NCBI RefSeq assembly: GCF_025244685.1
Contig: NZ_CP104202.1
Location: forward strand, 374,323 to 438,322
Length of the DNA stretch: 64,000 nt
DNA from: Chlorobaculum sp. MV4-Y
GTDB lineage: Bacteria; Bacteroidota; Chlorobiia; Chlorobiales; Chlorobiaceae
Direction of reading: 5' to 3'
Shown: one piece after another, positions 8,034 to 18,029 of the stretch
How the letters are laid out: every line of letters starts with the position of its first letter
Position numbering within the stretch: position 1 is the stretch's first letter
Program-made: the position numbers and the translations under genes
Notes under the pieces: model-generated
Told to the model about the DNA's origin: nothing
The model's input: the letters and a program-made list of their open reading frames with translations, nothing else
Database searches by the model: none

Positions 8034-8807
8034 TGGGCAGGGTAAAACCGTAACGTTTGAATATGGTTCGCGCTTCGCGTGATCCGATGAATTTTTCGAA
8101 CTTTGCTGCCGTAGCGTTGCCGGTTGCGGGCTTCAGCAGCACGTAGCCTTGCACGATCGGTTTGTGCATGGTTGCTGGCACGAGGTAGTAGCTCCCTTCG
8201 CTTGCCAGAACGGGCGCGAGCGAGAGAGAATAGGCGACCATACCTGCGTCGGCTGCGCCGGTCTGAACGAATTGCGCCGTCTGCTGGATGTTTGCGCCTA
8301 ACACCAGCTTGCTTTTTACTTTTTCATAAACGCCGTTTTTTTCAATGCCTCCTCGGCTATTCGACCGTAAGGAGCATGTTCCGGGTTGGCCATCGCAATT
8401 TTTTTGACTTTCGGATCGAGCAAGAGTTTGAAGCCTTTGCGGACATCAAGGCCGCTTTTTTTCGTTACCCAAATGGTCATTCTGCCGATTGCGTAAGGCT
8501 TCGGTTCCGAGATGGCAGCGCCAGACCGCTTCAGCTTCTCGGGATACCCAATATCGGCGGCAAAAAACATATCATATGGTGCACCGTTTTCAATCTGTGA
8601 ATAGGCTTTGCCCGATGAGCCATACACAGCGGAGATTTGATCACCGGGATTTTTTGCTTCGAATGCCGTAATGATCTCTTTCATGGCGTATTGAAGGTCG
8701 GATGCAGCCGTAATGCTAGCCTGCCCGGCCAGTGCTGGCATAGAGGTCAGCACGAGGAGCGAGAGCGCAACGCCGATGCCACACAGGAGATGCTTCATGG
8801 TTCTCAT
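8026..8807 (-). pseudogene. modA: modA, periplasmic molybdate-binding protein, frameshifted in a poly-A run
   Basis: Two frames together give one full ModA. The first (8316-8807) has a signal peptide and the oxyanion-site start ITAASDLQYAMKEI, and runs to EEALKK. The second (from about 8335 down to 8026) continues NGVYEKVKSKLVLGANIQQ and ends KRYGFTLPNE. The break coincides with a run of seven A (T7 at 8336-8342 on +). Eight A would restore a continuous protein of normal family length, about 260 residues. It could be a sequencing indel, a phase-variable tract or a true null. Its place between modD and modB supports the identity. Confidence 0.88.
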
Positions 8808-8819
8808 GATTCTGTGTTG

Positions 8820-9677
8820 TCAGTTGGATTTTGCTGGTATGATCGAGGTCGAAATGTCAGCAGGTTTGCCAAAGTAAACCGAGGAGAGTACGATGATGTC
8901 GATGCCGGTTGCGGCGTACGCGGCGGCGTTCTCGCCGTTGATGCCGCCCGCCGCCGAGACCGCCACGCCGGGAAAGCGGCTGCGGATTTCGGAGACCAGC
9001 GAGGCGAGTTCGGCGACGGGCATCTTGTCCACCTGCACCACGTCCGCGCCCGCCGCCGCGATGCGGATTGCCTTGTCGGCGCTGTCGGCCTCGACGAGAA
9101 TCTTCTGCTCTGGCGCGTGCTTTTTCAGGCTTGAGAGCTTTTCGAGGAACGGATCGAGTCCGCCGAGAAAGGCCATGTGCTGCGAGAAGACGAGAATCGA
9201 TTCGGAGAGGCCGAGGCGGTGGGGAAACGCGCCGCCCGCAGTGATCGCCTTTATGGCGATTTTTTTTGTGCCGGGAAATGACTTGCGTGTCGTCACGACG
9301 TTGATGCCGGGATTGGCGGCGCGGGCGCGTTCGACGATGGTCGAGGTGCGCGTGGCGATGCCCGAGGCGTATTCGAGCAGGTTCATCGCCACTTTCCAGC
9401 CAGCGTGGAGCGCCGCTGCCGGGCCGGAAGCTCTCAGAATCTCCGTGCCCGGCGCGGCAATCGTGCCGGATGGAAGCGTTGAGAGTACCTCGGCGCCGCA
9501 TTTCGCGAGCACCCGTCCGGCCTCTTCGGTGCAGCAGACCACCGTCCGGTCGCGCGTGGTGAAGGTGATTTCGCCCGGCTGATCGCCGATGCCGAGCAGG
9601 GCGGTGGTCAAATCGCCATAAGGCACGTCTTCTTCGATATATCGCTCGATTTCACTGTCGGGAATGAGGCTGTACAT
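8820..9677 (-). CDS. modD: ModD, NadC-like pyrophosphorylase of molybdate operons
   Basis: A 285-residue protein of the quinolinate phosphoribosyltransferase (NadC) fold. It has an N-terminal barrel-lid domain, then a TIM barrel with TRKSFPGTKK and HRLGLSESILVF, and ends in a phosphate-binding AAGGINGENAAAYAATGIDIIVLSS. ModD proteins are NadC paralogues found with mod genes; their reaction is not firmly known. It is first in the operon, 12 nt before modA. A true nadC is less likely, given this context and the divergent active-site strings. Confidence 0.85.
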   Translation of the reverse strand: MYSLIPDSEIERYIEEDVPYGDLTTALLGIGDQPGEITFTTRDRTVVCCTEEAGRVLAKCGAEVLSTLPSGTIAAPGTEILRASGPAAALHAGWKVAMNLLEYASGIATRTSTIVERARAANPGINVVTTRKSFPGTKKIAIKAITAGGAFPHRLGLSESILVFSQHMAFLGGLDPFLEKLSSLKKHAPEQKILVEADSADKAIRIAAAGADVVQVDKMPVAELASLVSEIRSRFPGVAVSAAGGINGENAAAYAATGIDIIVLSSVYFGKPADISTSIIPAKSN

Positions 9678-10139
9678 GCGTGAATATTTTAGAACGTTGT
9701 GTGATTCTTGTTATAGCGAGCGGCGCAGATTTTGGTTTTTTCGTGCCGTCCGCGCACGCTGTCCGTTCTTGTGGTTATGGCTGATTGATCTGATTAATTT
9801 AGGTATTTGATAGATTAATCCTAAAAATATCTGTCTTGTTTGTCGTGGTGGTTTTGAAAAGCCTACGGATTTGTCGTTGCGCCTCTCTTCGGTATGTTTT
9901 ACGGGAAATAACGAATTCTTCCTGACATTGGCAAAAGCGGAGTGTCGGCTGACTCGGGCGTGAAAAGGCTGTCGGGCAGCGTTTCGGCTGTCATCCTGAA
10001 TCCTGACTCCATTTCCCAAAGCTCCATAAACGGCGCTTTTTTCTTATACTTCAAAGCGCTCGGAGAGTTCCGGTTTCGATCACGATCCGGATTTCGGTGG
10101 AGAGGGCGTGATCCGTAACGATGAACCAGACCCAACTCG
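9678..10139. other. 462-nt divergent intergenic region (mod operon / lolD)
   Basis: This gap separates the divergent mod operon and lolD and should hold both promoters. An AT-rich block at about 9780-9830 contains TTTAGG...CCTAAA arms, which could be regulatory. I found no convincing ModE-type palindrome or coding frame. A short phrase near 9990 (gtcatcctgaatcctgac) faintly resembles the end of the palindromic element at 12424. Confidence 0.4.
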
Positions 10140-10853
10140 ATGGCTGAAACGATTCTCAGGCTCGAAGGAATCCGCAGGGAGCTCGAACTGTCTCGGGATG
10201 TACGGCAGACGATTATTCCCAACCTTTCGCTCGACATTTTCGAGGGAGAGTTCGTGGCGATCACCGGTCCGTCCGGGTCGGGCAAATCGACACTGCTCTA
10301 CATCATGGGCGGTCTCGACAAGCCGACCTTCGGCAAGGTGTGGCTTGACGGGCAGGAGATCACCGGCGTCGATGAAACTGAAATGACCATCATTCGCAAC
10401 CGGAAGATCGGTTTTATCTACCAGTTCCATTTTCTGCTTCCCGAGTTCAGTGCTGTCGATAATGTGATGATGCCGATGCTGATTCGCCGCAAGTATGGCA
10501 AGAAGGAGATTCGCGAGCGGGCGATGAAGCTGCTCGACATGGTCGGCCTCGAAGACAAGTACTCGAACAAGCCGAACCAGCTCTCCGGTGGGCAGCAGCA
10601 GCGCGTCGCTATCGCGCGGGCGCTGGCCAACGAGCCGAAGGTGCTGCTTGGCGACGAACCGACCGGCAACCTCGATTCGCGCTCGGCCAACAACGTCTAT
10701 GAGCTGTTCTCCCGGCTGAACCGTGAGCTGAACCAGACCGTTATTGTTGTCACGCACGACGAAGATTTCGCCAACCGCGCGGGCCGCCGCATTCATCTGG
10801 TTGACGGCAAGATCGAGAGCGATTCGCGAAACGGTAAAGCAGCATCCGCCTGA
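10140..10853 (+). CDS. lolD: LolD-type lipoprotein-releasing ABC ATPase
   Basis: A 237-residue ATPase of the MacB/LolD/FtsE group. Walker A is GPSGSGKST (~43-51), the signature [15 protein letters not shown], Walker [13 protein letters not shown]. The LolD subgroup usually drives release of lipoproteins from the inner membrane together with LolC/E permeases, which are not next to it here. The start at 10140 gives the family length. It is followed after 19 nt by cruA, probably cotranscribed. Confidence 0.85.
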   Translation: MAETILRLEGIRRELELSRDVRQTIIPNLSLDIFEGEFVAITGPSGSGKSTLLYIMGGLDKPTFGKVWLDGQEITGVDETEMTIIRNRKIGFIYQFHFLLPEFSAVDNVMMPMLIRRKYGKKEIRERAMKLLDMVGLEDKYSNKPNQLSGGQQQRVAIARALANEPKVLLGDEPTGNLDSRSANNVYELFSRLNRELNQTVIVVTHDEDFANRAGRRIHLVDGKIESDSRNGKAASA

Positions 10854-10872
10854 AACCACAAAGAACCGATCC

Positions 10873-12405
10873 ATGCTCGAACAGATCAGGAACACCCATC
10901 CGCTTGTTTACAAAAACTTTAGCGCCCTGCCGGATGGCGAGCGCCAACTGCGTTCGATCCTCGCCATCGACCGCTACTGGGAGAAGCTCGAGCTTCCGGT
11001 GCCGGATGTGATCCGCGACGGCTCGCGTCTTCCCGCTGACGCTCGCGTCGAGGAGGCGTTCGACATTCTCTACGCTGGCGGTACGCTTGGCCTTTTGCAT
11101 GCGGCGGTGATGTCCAAAAAGTACGGGCGCAAGGTGCTGGTGATCGACCGCGCCGAGCCGGGGCGAACCACGCGTGACTGGAACATCTCGCGCGGCGAAC
11201 TGCTGCGCCTCGCCGAGACCGGCGTGTTCACGCAGGAGGAGCTTGATTCAACCATCGTCCGACGCTACAAAACCGGCTGGGTCGAGTTCCATGCGCCCGC
11301 CGAAAAGCGCAAGCGGCTCTACATCGACGAGGTGCTCGACTGCGCAGTCGATGCCGACAGGCTGCTCGGCATGGCGTGCGACAAGGTGCTTGCGGGTAGC
11401 GGCTCGCAAGTGCTTGGCCACACCAGCTTCGTCTGTTGCTACCAGTTTCCGGATCACCTCGTCGTGCAGGTCGAGGAGTCGTCCGGCAAGCCGCGCTACT
11501 TCCGGACGCAGGTGCTCGTCGATGCGATGGGCATCGTCTCGCCGGTGGCGATGCAGCTCAACCGGGGCCGCCCGCAGACCCACGTCTGCCCGACGGCGGG
11601 CACCATCGCGAGCGGGTTCGAGGGTGTCGATTTCGAGGTGGGCGAAATTCTCGCCAGCACCGAGGACGCCGAGGTCTCCGGCAAGCGCGGACGGCAGCTC
11701 ATCTGGGAGGGATTTCCGGCCAAGGGCGACGAGTACATCACCTACCTCTTCTTTTACGACAAGGTCGATTCGCCGAACGACAAATCGCTGCTCGGCCTCT
11801 TCGAGACCTACTTCCGCAAGCTGCCGGAGTACAAAAAGCCGGGGCCGAATTTCACGATTCACCGGCCCGTTTTCGGCATCATTCCGGCCTATTTTCACGA
11901 CGGCGCGGGGTGCACGCGGGTGGTCTCCGGCGAGCGCATCGCACTGCTCGGCGACGCCGCCTCGCTCTCTTCGCCGCTCACCTTCTGCGGCTTCGGCTCG
12001 GTGGTGCGCAACCTCGATCGCATGACGGCGGGCCTTGCCAAGGCGATGCGCGAAGGCCGCCTCGGCGCGGCGGAACTGGCGAAAATCAGCGCCTACGAGC
12101 CGAACGTGGCCTCGATGGCAAACCTCATGAAATACATGTGTTACGATCCCGAGACCGACGACCCGGGCTTCGTCAACGAGATGATGAACGAGGTGATGAT
12201 CGTGCTCGACGAGCTTCCGCAGCGATACCGCCAGGCGATGTTCCGCGACGAGATGAAGGTCGAAGAGCTGGTGACGGTGATGCTGAAGGTTGCGTGGCGC
12301 TACCCGAAAATCCTTAAGGCGACGTGGGACAAACTCGGCGTTGGCGGATCGGTTGGGTTCGTGAAAAACCTTGCCGGATGGGCGATGACCCAATCGTCGA
12401 AATAA
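10873..12405 (+). CDS. cruA: CruA-family lycopene cyclase (FAD-dependent)
   Basis: A 510-residue flavoprotein. The dinucleotide-binding strand FDILYAGGTLGLLHAAV (residues ~63-79) has the GGTLG form typical of CruA/CruP, followed by the VLVIDR strand end and NISRGELLRLAETGVFTQEEL, also typical. In green sulfur bacteria CruA converts lycopene to the monocyclic gamma-carotene on the way to chlorobactene, the chlorosome carotenoid. The start is taken at 10873 (MLEQIRN), which leaves a normal 19-nt gap after lolD. A CruB-type paralogue cannot be ruled out. Confidence 0.8.
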   Translation: MLEQIRNTHPLVYKNFSALPDGERQLRSILAIDRYWEKLELPVPDVIRDGSRLPADARVEEAFDILYAGGTLGLLHAAVMSKKYGRKVLVIDRAEPGRTTRDWNISRGELLRLAETGVFTQEELDSTIVRRYKTGWVEFHAPAEKRKRLYIDEVLDCAVDADRLLGMACDKVLAGSGSQVLGHTSFVCCYQFPDHLVVQVEESSGKPRYFRTQVLVDAMGIVSPVAMQLNRGRPQTHVCPTAGTIASGFEGVDFEVGEILASTEDAEVSGKRGRQLIWEGFPAKGDEYITYLFFYDKVDSPNDKSLLGLFETYFRKLPEYKKPGPNFTIHRPVFGIIPAYFHDGAGCTRVVSGERIALLGDAASLSSPLTFCGFGSVVRNLDRMTAGLAKAMREGRLGAAELAKISAYEPNVASMANLMKYMCYDPETDDPGFVNEMMNEVMIVLDELPQRYRQAMFRDEMKVEELVTVMLKVAWRYPKILKATWDKLGVGGSVGFVKNLAGWAMTQSSK

Positions 12406-12423
12406 AGCCGTTGGTTTGAATAT

Positions 12424-12512
12424 TGTCATTCTGAATGGAGCGTAGCGGAGTGAAGAATCCATTTTACTCCGATATCAAGAGTTCTGGATTCTTCGCTTCG
12501 CTCAGAATGACA
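12424..12512. repeat. Dispersed-type palindromic element
   Basis: The left arm begins TGTCATTCTGA and ends GAAGAATCC (12424-12460). The right arm (12486-12512) is its near-complement, GGATTC...AGAATGACA. Arms of this form, TGTCATTCTGA-GCG-AGCGAAGAATCC, are widespread as small intergenic palindromes in bacterial genomes. The left arm carries about ten extra bases. It sits between cruA and ligA and could fold into a long hairpin that ends cruA transcripts. Confidence 0.75.
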
Positions 12513-12553
12513 TCGGGAAGAGCTTTCGTTCAACAAATCATTGATACCTTTAG

Positions 12554-14593
<2,040 letters not shown>

Positions 14594-14680
14594 GGTGAGA
14601 CAGAGCTTGTCCGGAAACCCGATGATGGTATTATATTTTTGTAATTGTTTTTTTCAGTGAACCAATAGATCTGAAAGATT

Positions 14681-14951
14681 ATGCCATCAATTTCGATGTT
14701 TTATGGCCTGATTGTTTACTTGTAACTTTCGAGATAACATGCAGCACCATGTGCCTCATATCCACGTCAGGTATCAGGATGACGAGGTTATTGTCTCTAT
14801 TCCGGATGGAGAAATTCTTGATGGGTCGATTCCTCCAGCCAAGATGAAACTATTGCAGGCATGGATAGAATTGCACAAAGATGAGTTGGTCGCGGACTGG
14901 GAATTAGCAATTTCAGGCGAACAACCATATAAAATTGAACCATTGAGGTGA
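14681..14951 (+). pseudogene. DUF4160 protein with a frameshift
   Basis: The ATG at 14681 starts MPSISMFYGLIVYL, the standard DUF4160 beginning, then meets TAA. Shifting by one base continues as NFRDNMQHHVPHIHVRYQ and on to ELAISGEQPYKIEPLR, the standard remainder. A single extra base (or two lost) around 14720-14726 explains this. It is followed after 5 nt by a DUF2442 gene; the two families often occur as neighbours and have been suggested to form toxin-antitoxin-like pairs. The break is not in a homopolymer. Confidence 0.75.
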
Positions 14952-14956
14952 AGACA

Positions 14957-15202
14957 ATGAATCCAAGAGTTAGTAAGGTCACCCCGTTGGAAGGCTACAA
15001 ACTTCGTATCGAGTTCAGTAACGGAGAAGTCGGCGAATACGATTGCGCACCTCTTCTTGAATTCGGTGTATTCAAAGAGCTGAAGAATGTTCAGTATTTC
15101 AAATCGGTAAAGGTCGTTGGAGGTACTGTTGCTTGGCCAAACGAACAAGATATTTGCCCGGATACGTTGTATCTGGACTCTGTGAAAATACTTGCAGTAT
15201 AG
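14957..15202 (+). CDS. DUF2442 domain protein
   Basis: An 81-residue protein starting MNPRVSKVTPLEGYKL and ending with the conserved AWPNEQDICPDTLYL. This short domain has no established biochemical activity and usually accompanies DUF4160, as here. The start at 14957 was preferred over the GTG at 14948, because it matches the family and follows GAGGTGAAG. It is intact while its partner is frameshifted, which would leave a possible antitoxin-like member without its mate if the pair is a TA system. Confidence 0.85.
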   Translation: MNPRVSKVTPLEGYKLRIEFSNGEVGEYDCAPLLEFGVFKELKNVQYFKSVKVVGGTVAWPNEQDICPDTLYLDSVKILAV

Positions 15203-15244
15203 GCTGTTAAGCTTTTACGCTGTCATATTTTTGAGTGGGGGGAT

Positions 15245-15319
15245 ATGTCAATTTTTAATAAAGTAACAGATTGCTGCTGTATTTTTTTTAAATCTCAAAT
15301 AAGGAGGATAATATTATAA
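15245..15319 (+). CDS. Possible 24-residue leader peptide
   Basis: The ATG at 15245 follows a G-rich stretch (gtggggggat) and opens MSIFNKVTDCCCIFFK, ending at TAA 15317-15319. The stop overlaps the presumed start of the small membrane protein that follows, an arrangement that would allow translational coupling. There is no homology support; it may be chance. Confidence 0.2.
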   Translation: MSIFNKVTDCCCIFFKSQIRRIIL

Positions 15320-15549
15320 ATTTATTTTCGGTTTTATTTTTTCCCCATCCTGTTGGTTCAGCCGGACCCAATCCTTTTGTTCAGTTATTCCCGCTTATGA
15401 TAGTTCAAGCTCTGTATTCTATTTTTACATACAAAGCTGCTGTTATAAGAGGAAGAAATAGATGGCTAACTGTTGTTTTTACGATGATACCTGTATTTGC
15501 TGTATTTTTTTTATGTCGTTTTGAGTTTCATTTTATATGCAATGGATAA
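15313..15549 (+). CDS. Possible small membrane protein with a non-AUG start
   Basis: A perfect Shine-Dalgarno AAGGAGG (15301-15307) is followed at normal spacing by ATT (15313) and ATA (15316), not ATG. The frame stays open for 78 codons to TAA 15547-15549. It encodes a hydrophobic protein with two likely membrane segments (PFVQLFPLMIVQALYSIF and WLTVVFTMIPVFAVFFLC) split by a basic loop (RGRNR). The first ATG (15397) would leave only 50 residues and has no comparable ribosome site. Either a rare start codon is used or the ATG was lost. No family was recognised. Confidence 0.45.
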   Translation: MINLFSVLFFPHPVGSAGPNPFVQLFPLMIVQALYSIFTYKAAVIRGRNRWLTVVFTMIPVFAVFFLCRFEFHFICNG

Positions 15550-15560
15550 AAAAATAATTC

Positions 15561-16184
15561 ATGGAACCGCATTATCGTGTAACCATTTTTGGGTCGGCCC
15601 GGATCAGTGAGGGGGATAAGGAGTACCGCGATGTTTATGAAATCGCTCGCGGGCTTGCTGCCGAGGGGTTTGACATTGTGACCGGCGGCGGGCCGGGGTT
15701 GATGCAGGCGGCAAATTCCGGGTCGAAAAGCGTCTCCAACGGAGGGCAGTCGATCGGGCTGAATATCAAGCTGCCGCATGAGCAGGCTCCCAATCCGTGG
15801 CTCGACATCAAGGAGGAGTTCGACCGGTTCAGCGGACGGCTCGACGCTTTCATGGCAATGTCCGACGCGGTGATCGTCGCGCCCGGCGGCATCGGGACGC
15901 TGCTCGAACTTTTCTACTCCTGGCAGCTCGTGCAGGTGCAGCACCTCTGCGAAACCCCGATCATCCTCTTCGGCGAAATCTGGACGAGCCTGCTGCTCTG
16001 GCTCGAAACCGAAGTGCTGCCGCGTCATCTGTTCGAGCGCAAGGACATGCACTCCATTTTCCACGTCATGGAAGCGTCGGCGGTGGTTGATCTCATCATT
16101 AAAATTCACAAAGCCCGGTCGGAGACAGAGCATGTTTGCCGGAATTTTAACAAGTATCGGCTTGCGATTGCCAAAAAAGAGTGA
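15561..16184 (+). CDS. LOG-family nucleotide phosphoribohydrolase
   Basis: A 207-residue Rossmann-fold protein with both LOG signatures: [11 protein letters not shown] (residues ~43-53) and [16 protein letters not shown] (~108-123). Family members cleave nucleoside 5'-monophosphates to base plus ribose 5-phosphate; plant and some bacterial members make cytokinins. The active-site Arg/Glu pair is expected within these motifs. The TGA is followed directly by a nonamer repeat cluster. Confidence 0.88.
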   Translation: MEPHYRVTIFGSARISEGDKEYRDVYEIARGLAAEGFDIVTGGGPGLMQAANSGSKSVSNGGQSIGLNIKLPHEQAPNPWLDIKEEFDRFSGRLDAFMAMSDAVIVAPGGIGTLLELFYSWQLVQVQHLCETPIILFGEIWTSLLLWLETEVLPRHLFERKDMHSIFHVMEASAVVDLIIKIHKARSETEHVCRNFNKYRLAIAKKE

Positions 16185-16188
16185 GGAT

Positions 16189-16224
16189 GTGGGACTTTTG
16201 GGACGAGTGAGACAGGTAGGACGG
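16189..16224 (+). repeat. Nonamer repeat cluster, four units (G-rich strand +)
   Basis: Units read GTGGGACTT, TTGGGACGA, GTGAGACAG, GTAGGACGG with an exact 9-nt period. It begins 4 nt after the stop codon of the LOG-family gene, on the coding strand. It is the inverted partner of the cluster at 16607-16642, with 27-29 of 36 positions complementary by eye. Confidence 0.85.
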
Positions 16225-16297
16225 GAGGATGATGATGGGATTGGGGCGGGTTTTGTATATTGCGTGCAATACCCCTGCAATTTCCAAGTGACAACAG

Positions 16298-16588
16298 ATG
16301 GCTGGTTCAGGCGGCCCGCGCAAGTTACTGCTCCGGGAGAAAAATTCACGAGAAGCGCTGTTCGTCAGAAAGCTCTCGCGTGAGCGCGGCGTGAGTTACG
16401 AGTCGTTTCGCGAGTTCGTTGAAACCCGCCCCGCCGAAGTGGTGGCCAATATCGCGATCTGCCTGATCAACCAGGCAAGTTTTCTGCTCAAGCGCCAGCT
16501 CGAAACGCTCGAACGGCAGTTCATCGAAGCGGGCGGCATCCGCGAAAGAATGACCAAAGCCCGCCTCGATTCCCGTCAGAAAAGGTGA
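16298..16588 (+). CDS. Four-helix-bundle suffix-domain protein
   Basis: A 96-residue basic protein. The segment from residue ~45 (VVANIAICLINQASFLLKRQLETLE and on to GGIRERMTKARL) resembles the 'four helix bundle suffix' family, relatives of proteins encoded by 23S rRNA intervening sequences. Its function is unknown. The gene is bracketed by inverted nonamer clusters (16189-16224 and 16607-16642). No strong ribosome site precedes the ATG at 16298. Confidence 0.65.
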   Translation: MAGSGGPRKLLLREKNSREALFVRKLSRERGVSYESFREFVETRPAEVVANIAICLINQASFLLKRQLETLERQFIEAGGIRERMTKARLDSRQKR

Positions 16589-16606
16589 TCCATCATCCGC
16601 TTTTCC

Positions 16607-16642
16607 TGTCCTACCAGTCCCACTTGTCCCAAAAGTCCCACC
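16607..16642 (-). repeat. Nonamer repeat cluster, four units (G-rich strand -)
   Basis: On the minus strand the units read GTGGGACTT, TTGGGACAA, GTGGGACTG, GTAGGACAG. The cluster begins 5 nt after the stop codon of menG, so again the G-rich strand follows a coding strand past its stop. Confidence 0.85.
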
Positions 16643-16647
16643 AAAAA

Positions 16648-17373
16648 CTACTTCGTCGCCACGTACAGAATTGAGGTCTCGAAGGTCATCGGGAAGTACT
16701 CGGCCTTTTTGAAACCCGCGTTTTTCAGGATTTTTGTGAAGGCTTCGGCCTGAGGGAACTGCTCCACGGAGTTGGGGAGGTAGTCGTAGGCGAAGGTCGA
16801 TTTGCTGAACATTCCGGCGATTTTTGGCAGGACGTTCTTGAAGTAGATTAGGTAGAGTTTTTTCATCACCGGGTTGCGCGGAATCATCGGCTCGATGATG
16901 TACGCGCAGCCGCCCGGCTTGAGCACGCGGTGGAACTCCTTCATGCCCTGTTCGAGGTTCTCGAAGTTCCGGACGCCGAAGCCTGCACTGACGACGTGGA
17001 AGCTCTTGTCGGCGAAGGGGAGCTTTTCAGCGTAACCTTCGATGAACTCGATCGACGGGTACTTTTTGCGTGCGATGGCGAGCATCTCCGGCGAGAGGTC
17101 GTAGCCGGTCACCTTCGCGCCGGGGATCTTCGCCATCGAGGCGGCCAGATCGCCCGTGCCGGTGGCGACGTCGAGAATTTTCGGCTCGCGTTCGCCTTCA
17201 ACCTGCTTCCGCGCCTTTTTGGCCGCAACGACCCGCCAGTAGTTGTCGATGCCGAGGCTCAGGAGGTGGTTGAGGAAGTCGTAAGTCGGCGCGACCTCGT
17301 TGAACATGTTCCTGATCGAAGAGCGCGACTTGGTCTGTATGAGGGACTTTGCGGTCTCTTTAGAACTGCTCAT
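16648..17373 (-). CDS. menG: Demethylmenaquinone methyltransferase
   Basis: A 241-residue SAM-dependent C-methyltransferase of the UbiE/MenG family. It shows the SAM-binding motif [11 protein letters not shown], the family stretch [27 protein letters not shown], and an N-terminal [14 protein letters not shown]. It performs the last step of menaquinone synthesis; green sulfur bacteria use menaquinone-7 and relatives in photosynthetic electron transport. The start at 17373 (MSSSKETAK) lies 8 nt after hisI; the much longer open frame upstream is a shadow of hisI. Confidence 0.93.
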   Translation of the reverse strand: MSSSKETAKSLIQTKSRSSIRNMFNEVAPTYDFLNHLLSLGIDNYWRVVAAKKARKQVEGEREPKILDVATGTGDLAASMAKIPGAKVTGYDLSPEMLAIARKKYPSIEFIEGYAEKLPFADKSFHVVSAGFGVRNFENLEQGMKEFHRVLKPGGCAYIIEPMIPRNPVMKKLYLIYFKNVLPKIAGMFSKSTFAYDYLPNSVEQFPQAEAFTKILKNAGFKKAEYFPMTFETSILYVATK

Positions 17374-17381
17374 CGGGGGGG

Positions 17382-17795
17382 TCAGCTTTGTTTGCCGTAA
17401 ACCTTTTCGGGGTCGAACATCAGCGTGTCGCAAATTTCCATCGACTTGCCATCCACCGTTTTGCGGTAGAAGCAGGAGTGGTAGCCGACGTGGCAGGCGC
17501 CGCCTTTCTGCGAGACCTTGAGCAGCAGCGTGTCGCCGTCGCAGTCGATGAGAATGTCGTGCACCTCCTGCATGTTTCCCGACGATTCGCCCTTGAGCCA
17601 GAGCTTGTTGCGGCTGCGGCTCCAGTAGCAGGCTTTCTTCTTTTCGATGGTCATCTTGAGGCTTTCGAGATTCATCCAGGCCATCATCAGCACCTTGCCG
17701 GTTTCGTGATCCTGAACGATGGCGGGCACCAGCCCCTTGCTGTCGAATTTGACCGTTTCGAGAAAGCTCTTCTGCGTCTCTTGATTCTCGCCCAT
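17382..17795 (-). CDS. hisI: Phosphoribosyl-AMP cyclohydrolase
   Basis: A 137-residue enzyme that opens the adenine ring of PR-AMP, the third step of histidine synthesis. It has the metal-binding signature [19 protein letters not shown] followed by GYHSCFYR, with the conserved Cys and Asp residues. It lacks the HisE pyrophosphohydrolase domain, so HisE must be encoded elsewhere. It is cotranscribed with menG, an unrelated pathway. Confidence 0.95.
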   Translation of the reverse strand: MGENQETQKSFLETVKFDSKGLVPAIVQDHETGKVLMMAWMNLESLKMTIEKKKACYWSRSRNKLWLKGESSGNMQEVHDILIDCDGDTLLLKVSQKGGACHVGYHSCFYRKTVDGKSMEICDTLMFDPEKVYGKQS

Positions 17796-18029
17796 TGAAG
17801 CTGTAGATTAGAATTTTTAGAATTTTTTCCGTAGTGCCTGCGTTCAATTCAGCCGAAAGAGCCATCAGAAAACGCCCGGCAGGAAGATCTGTAAGATTGT
17901 TAAAAATATTGAAAAACCAAGGCTGTAACCTGGAAAAAATCACCGTCATTTCTGCGCAGTCTTTTTGAAAAACAGCCAGGCCTTATCCGGCGGGCGATTT
18001 GTAACTCTTAAATTCCATCCCTTGGCGAT

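Noticed and set aside
16189-16642. CRISPR array
   Set aside because: The 9-nt units have no unique spacers of 25-40 nt, and no cas genes are present.
16648-17949. 433-codon extended version of menG
   Set aside because: The N-terminal ~190 residues are an alternative-frame reading of hisI; MenG begins at 17373.
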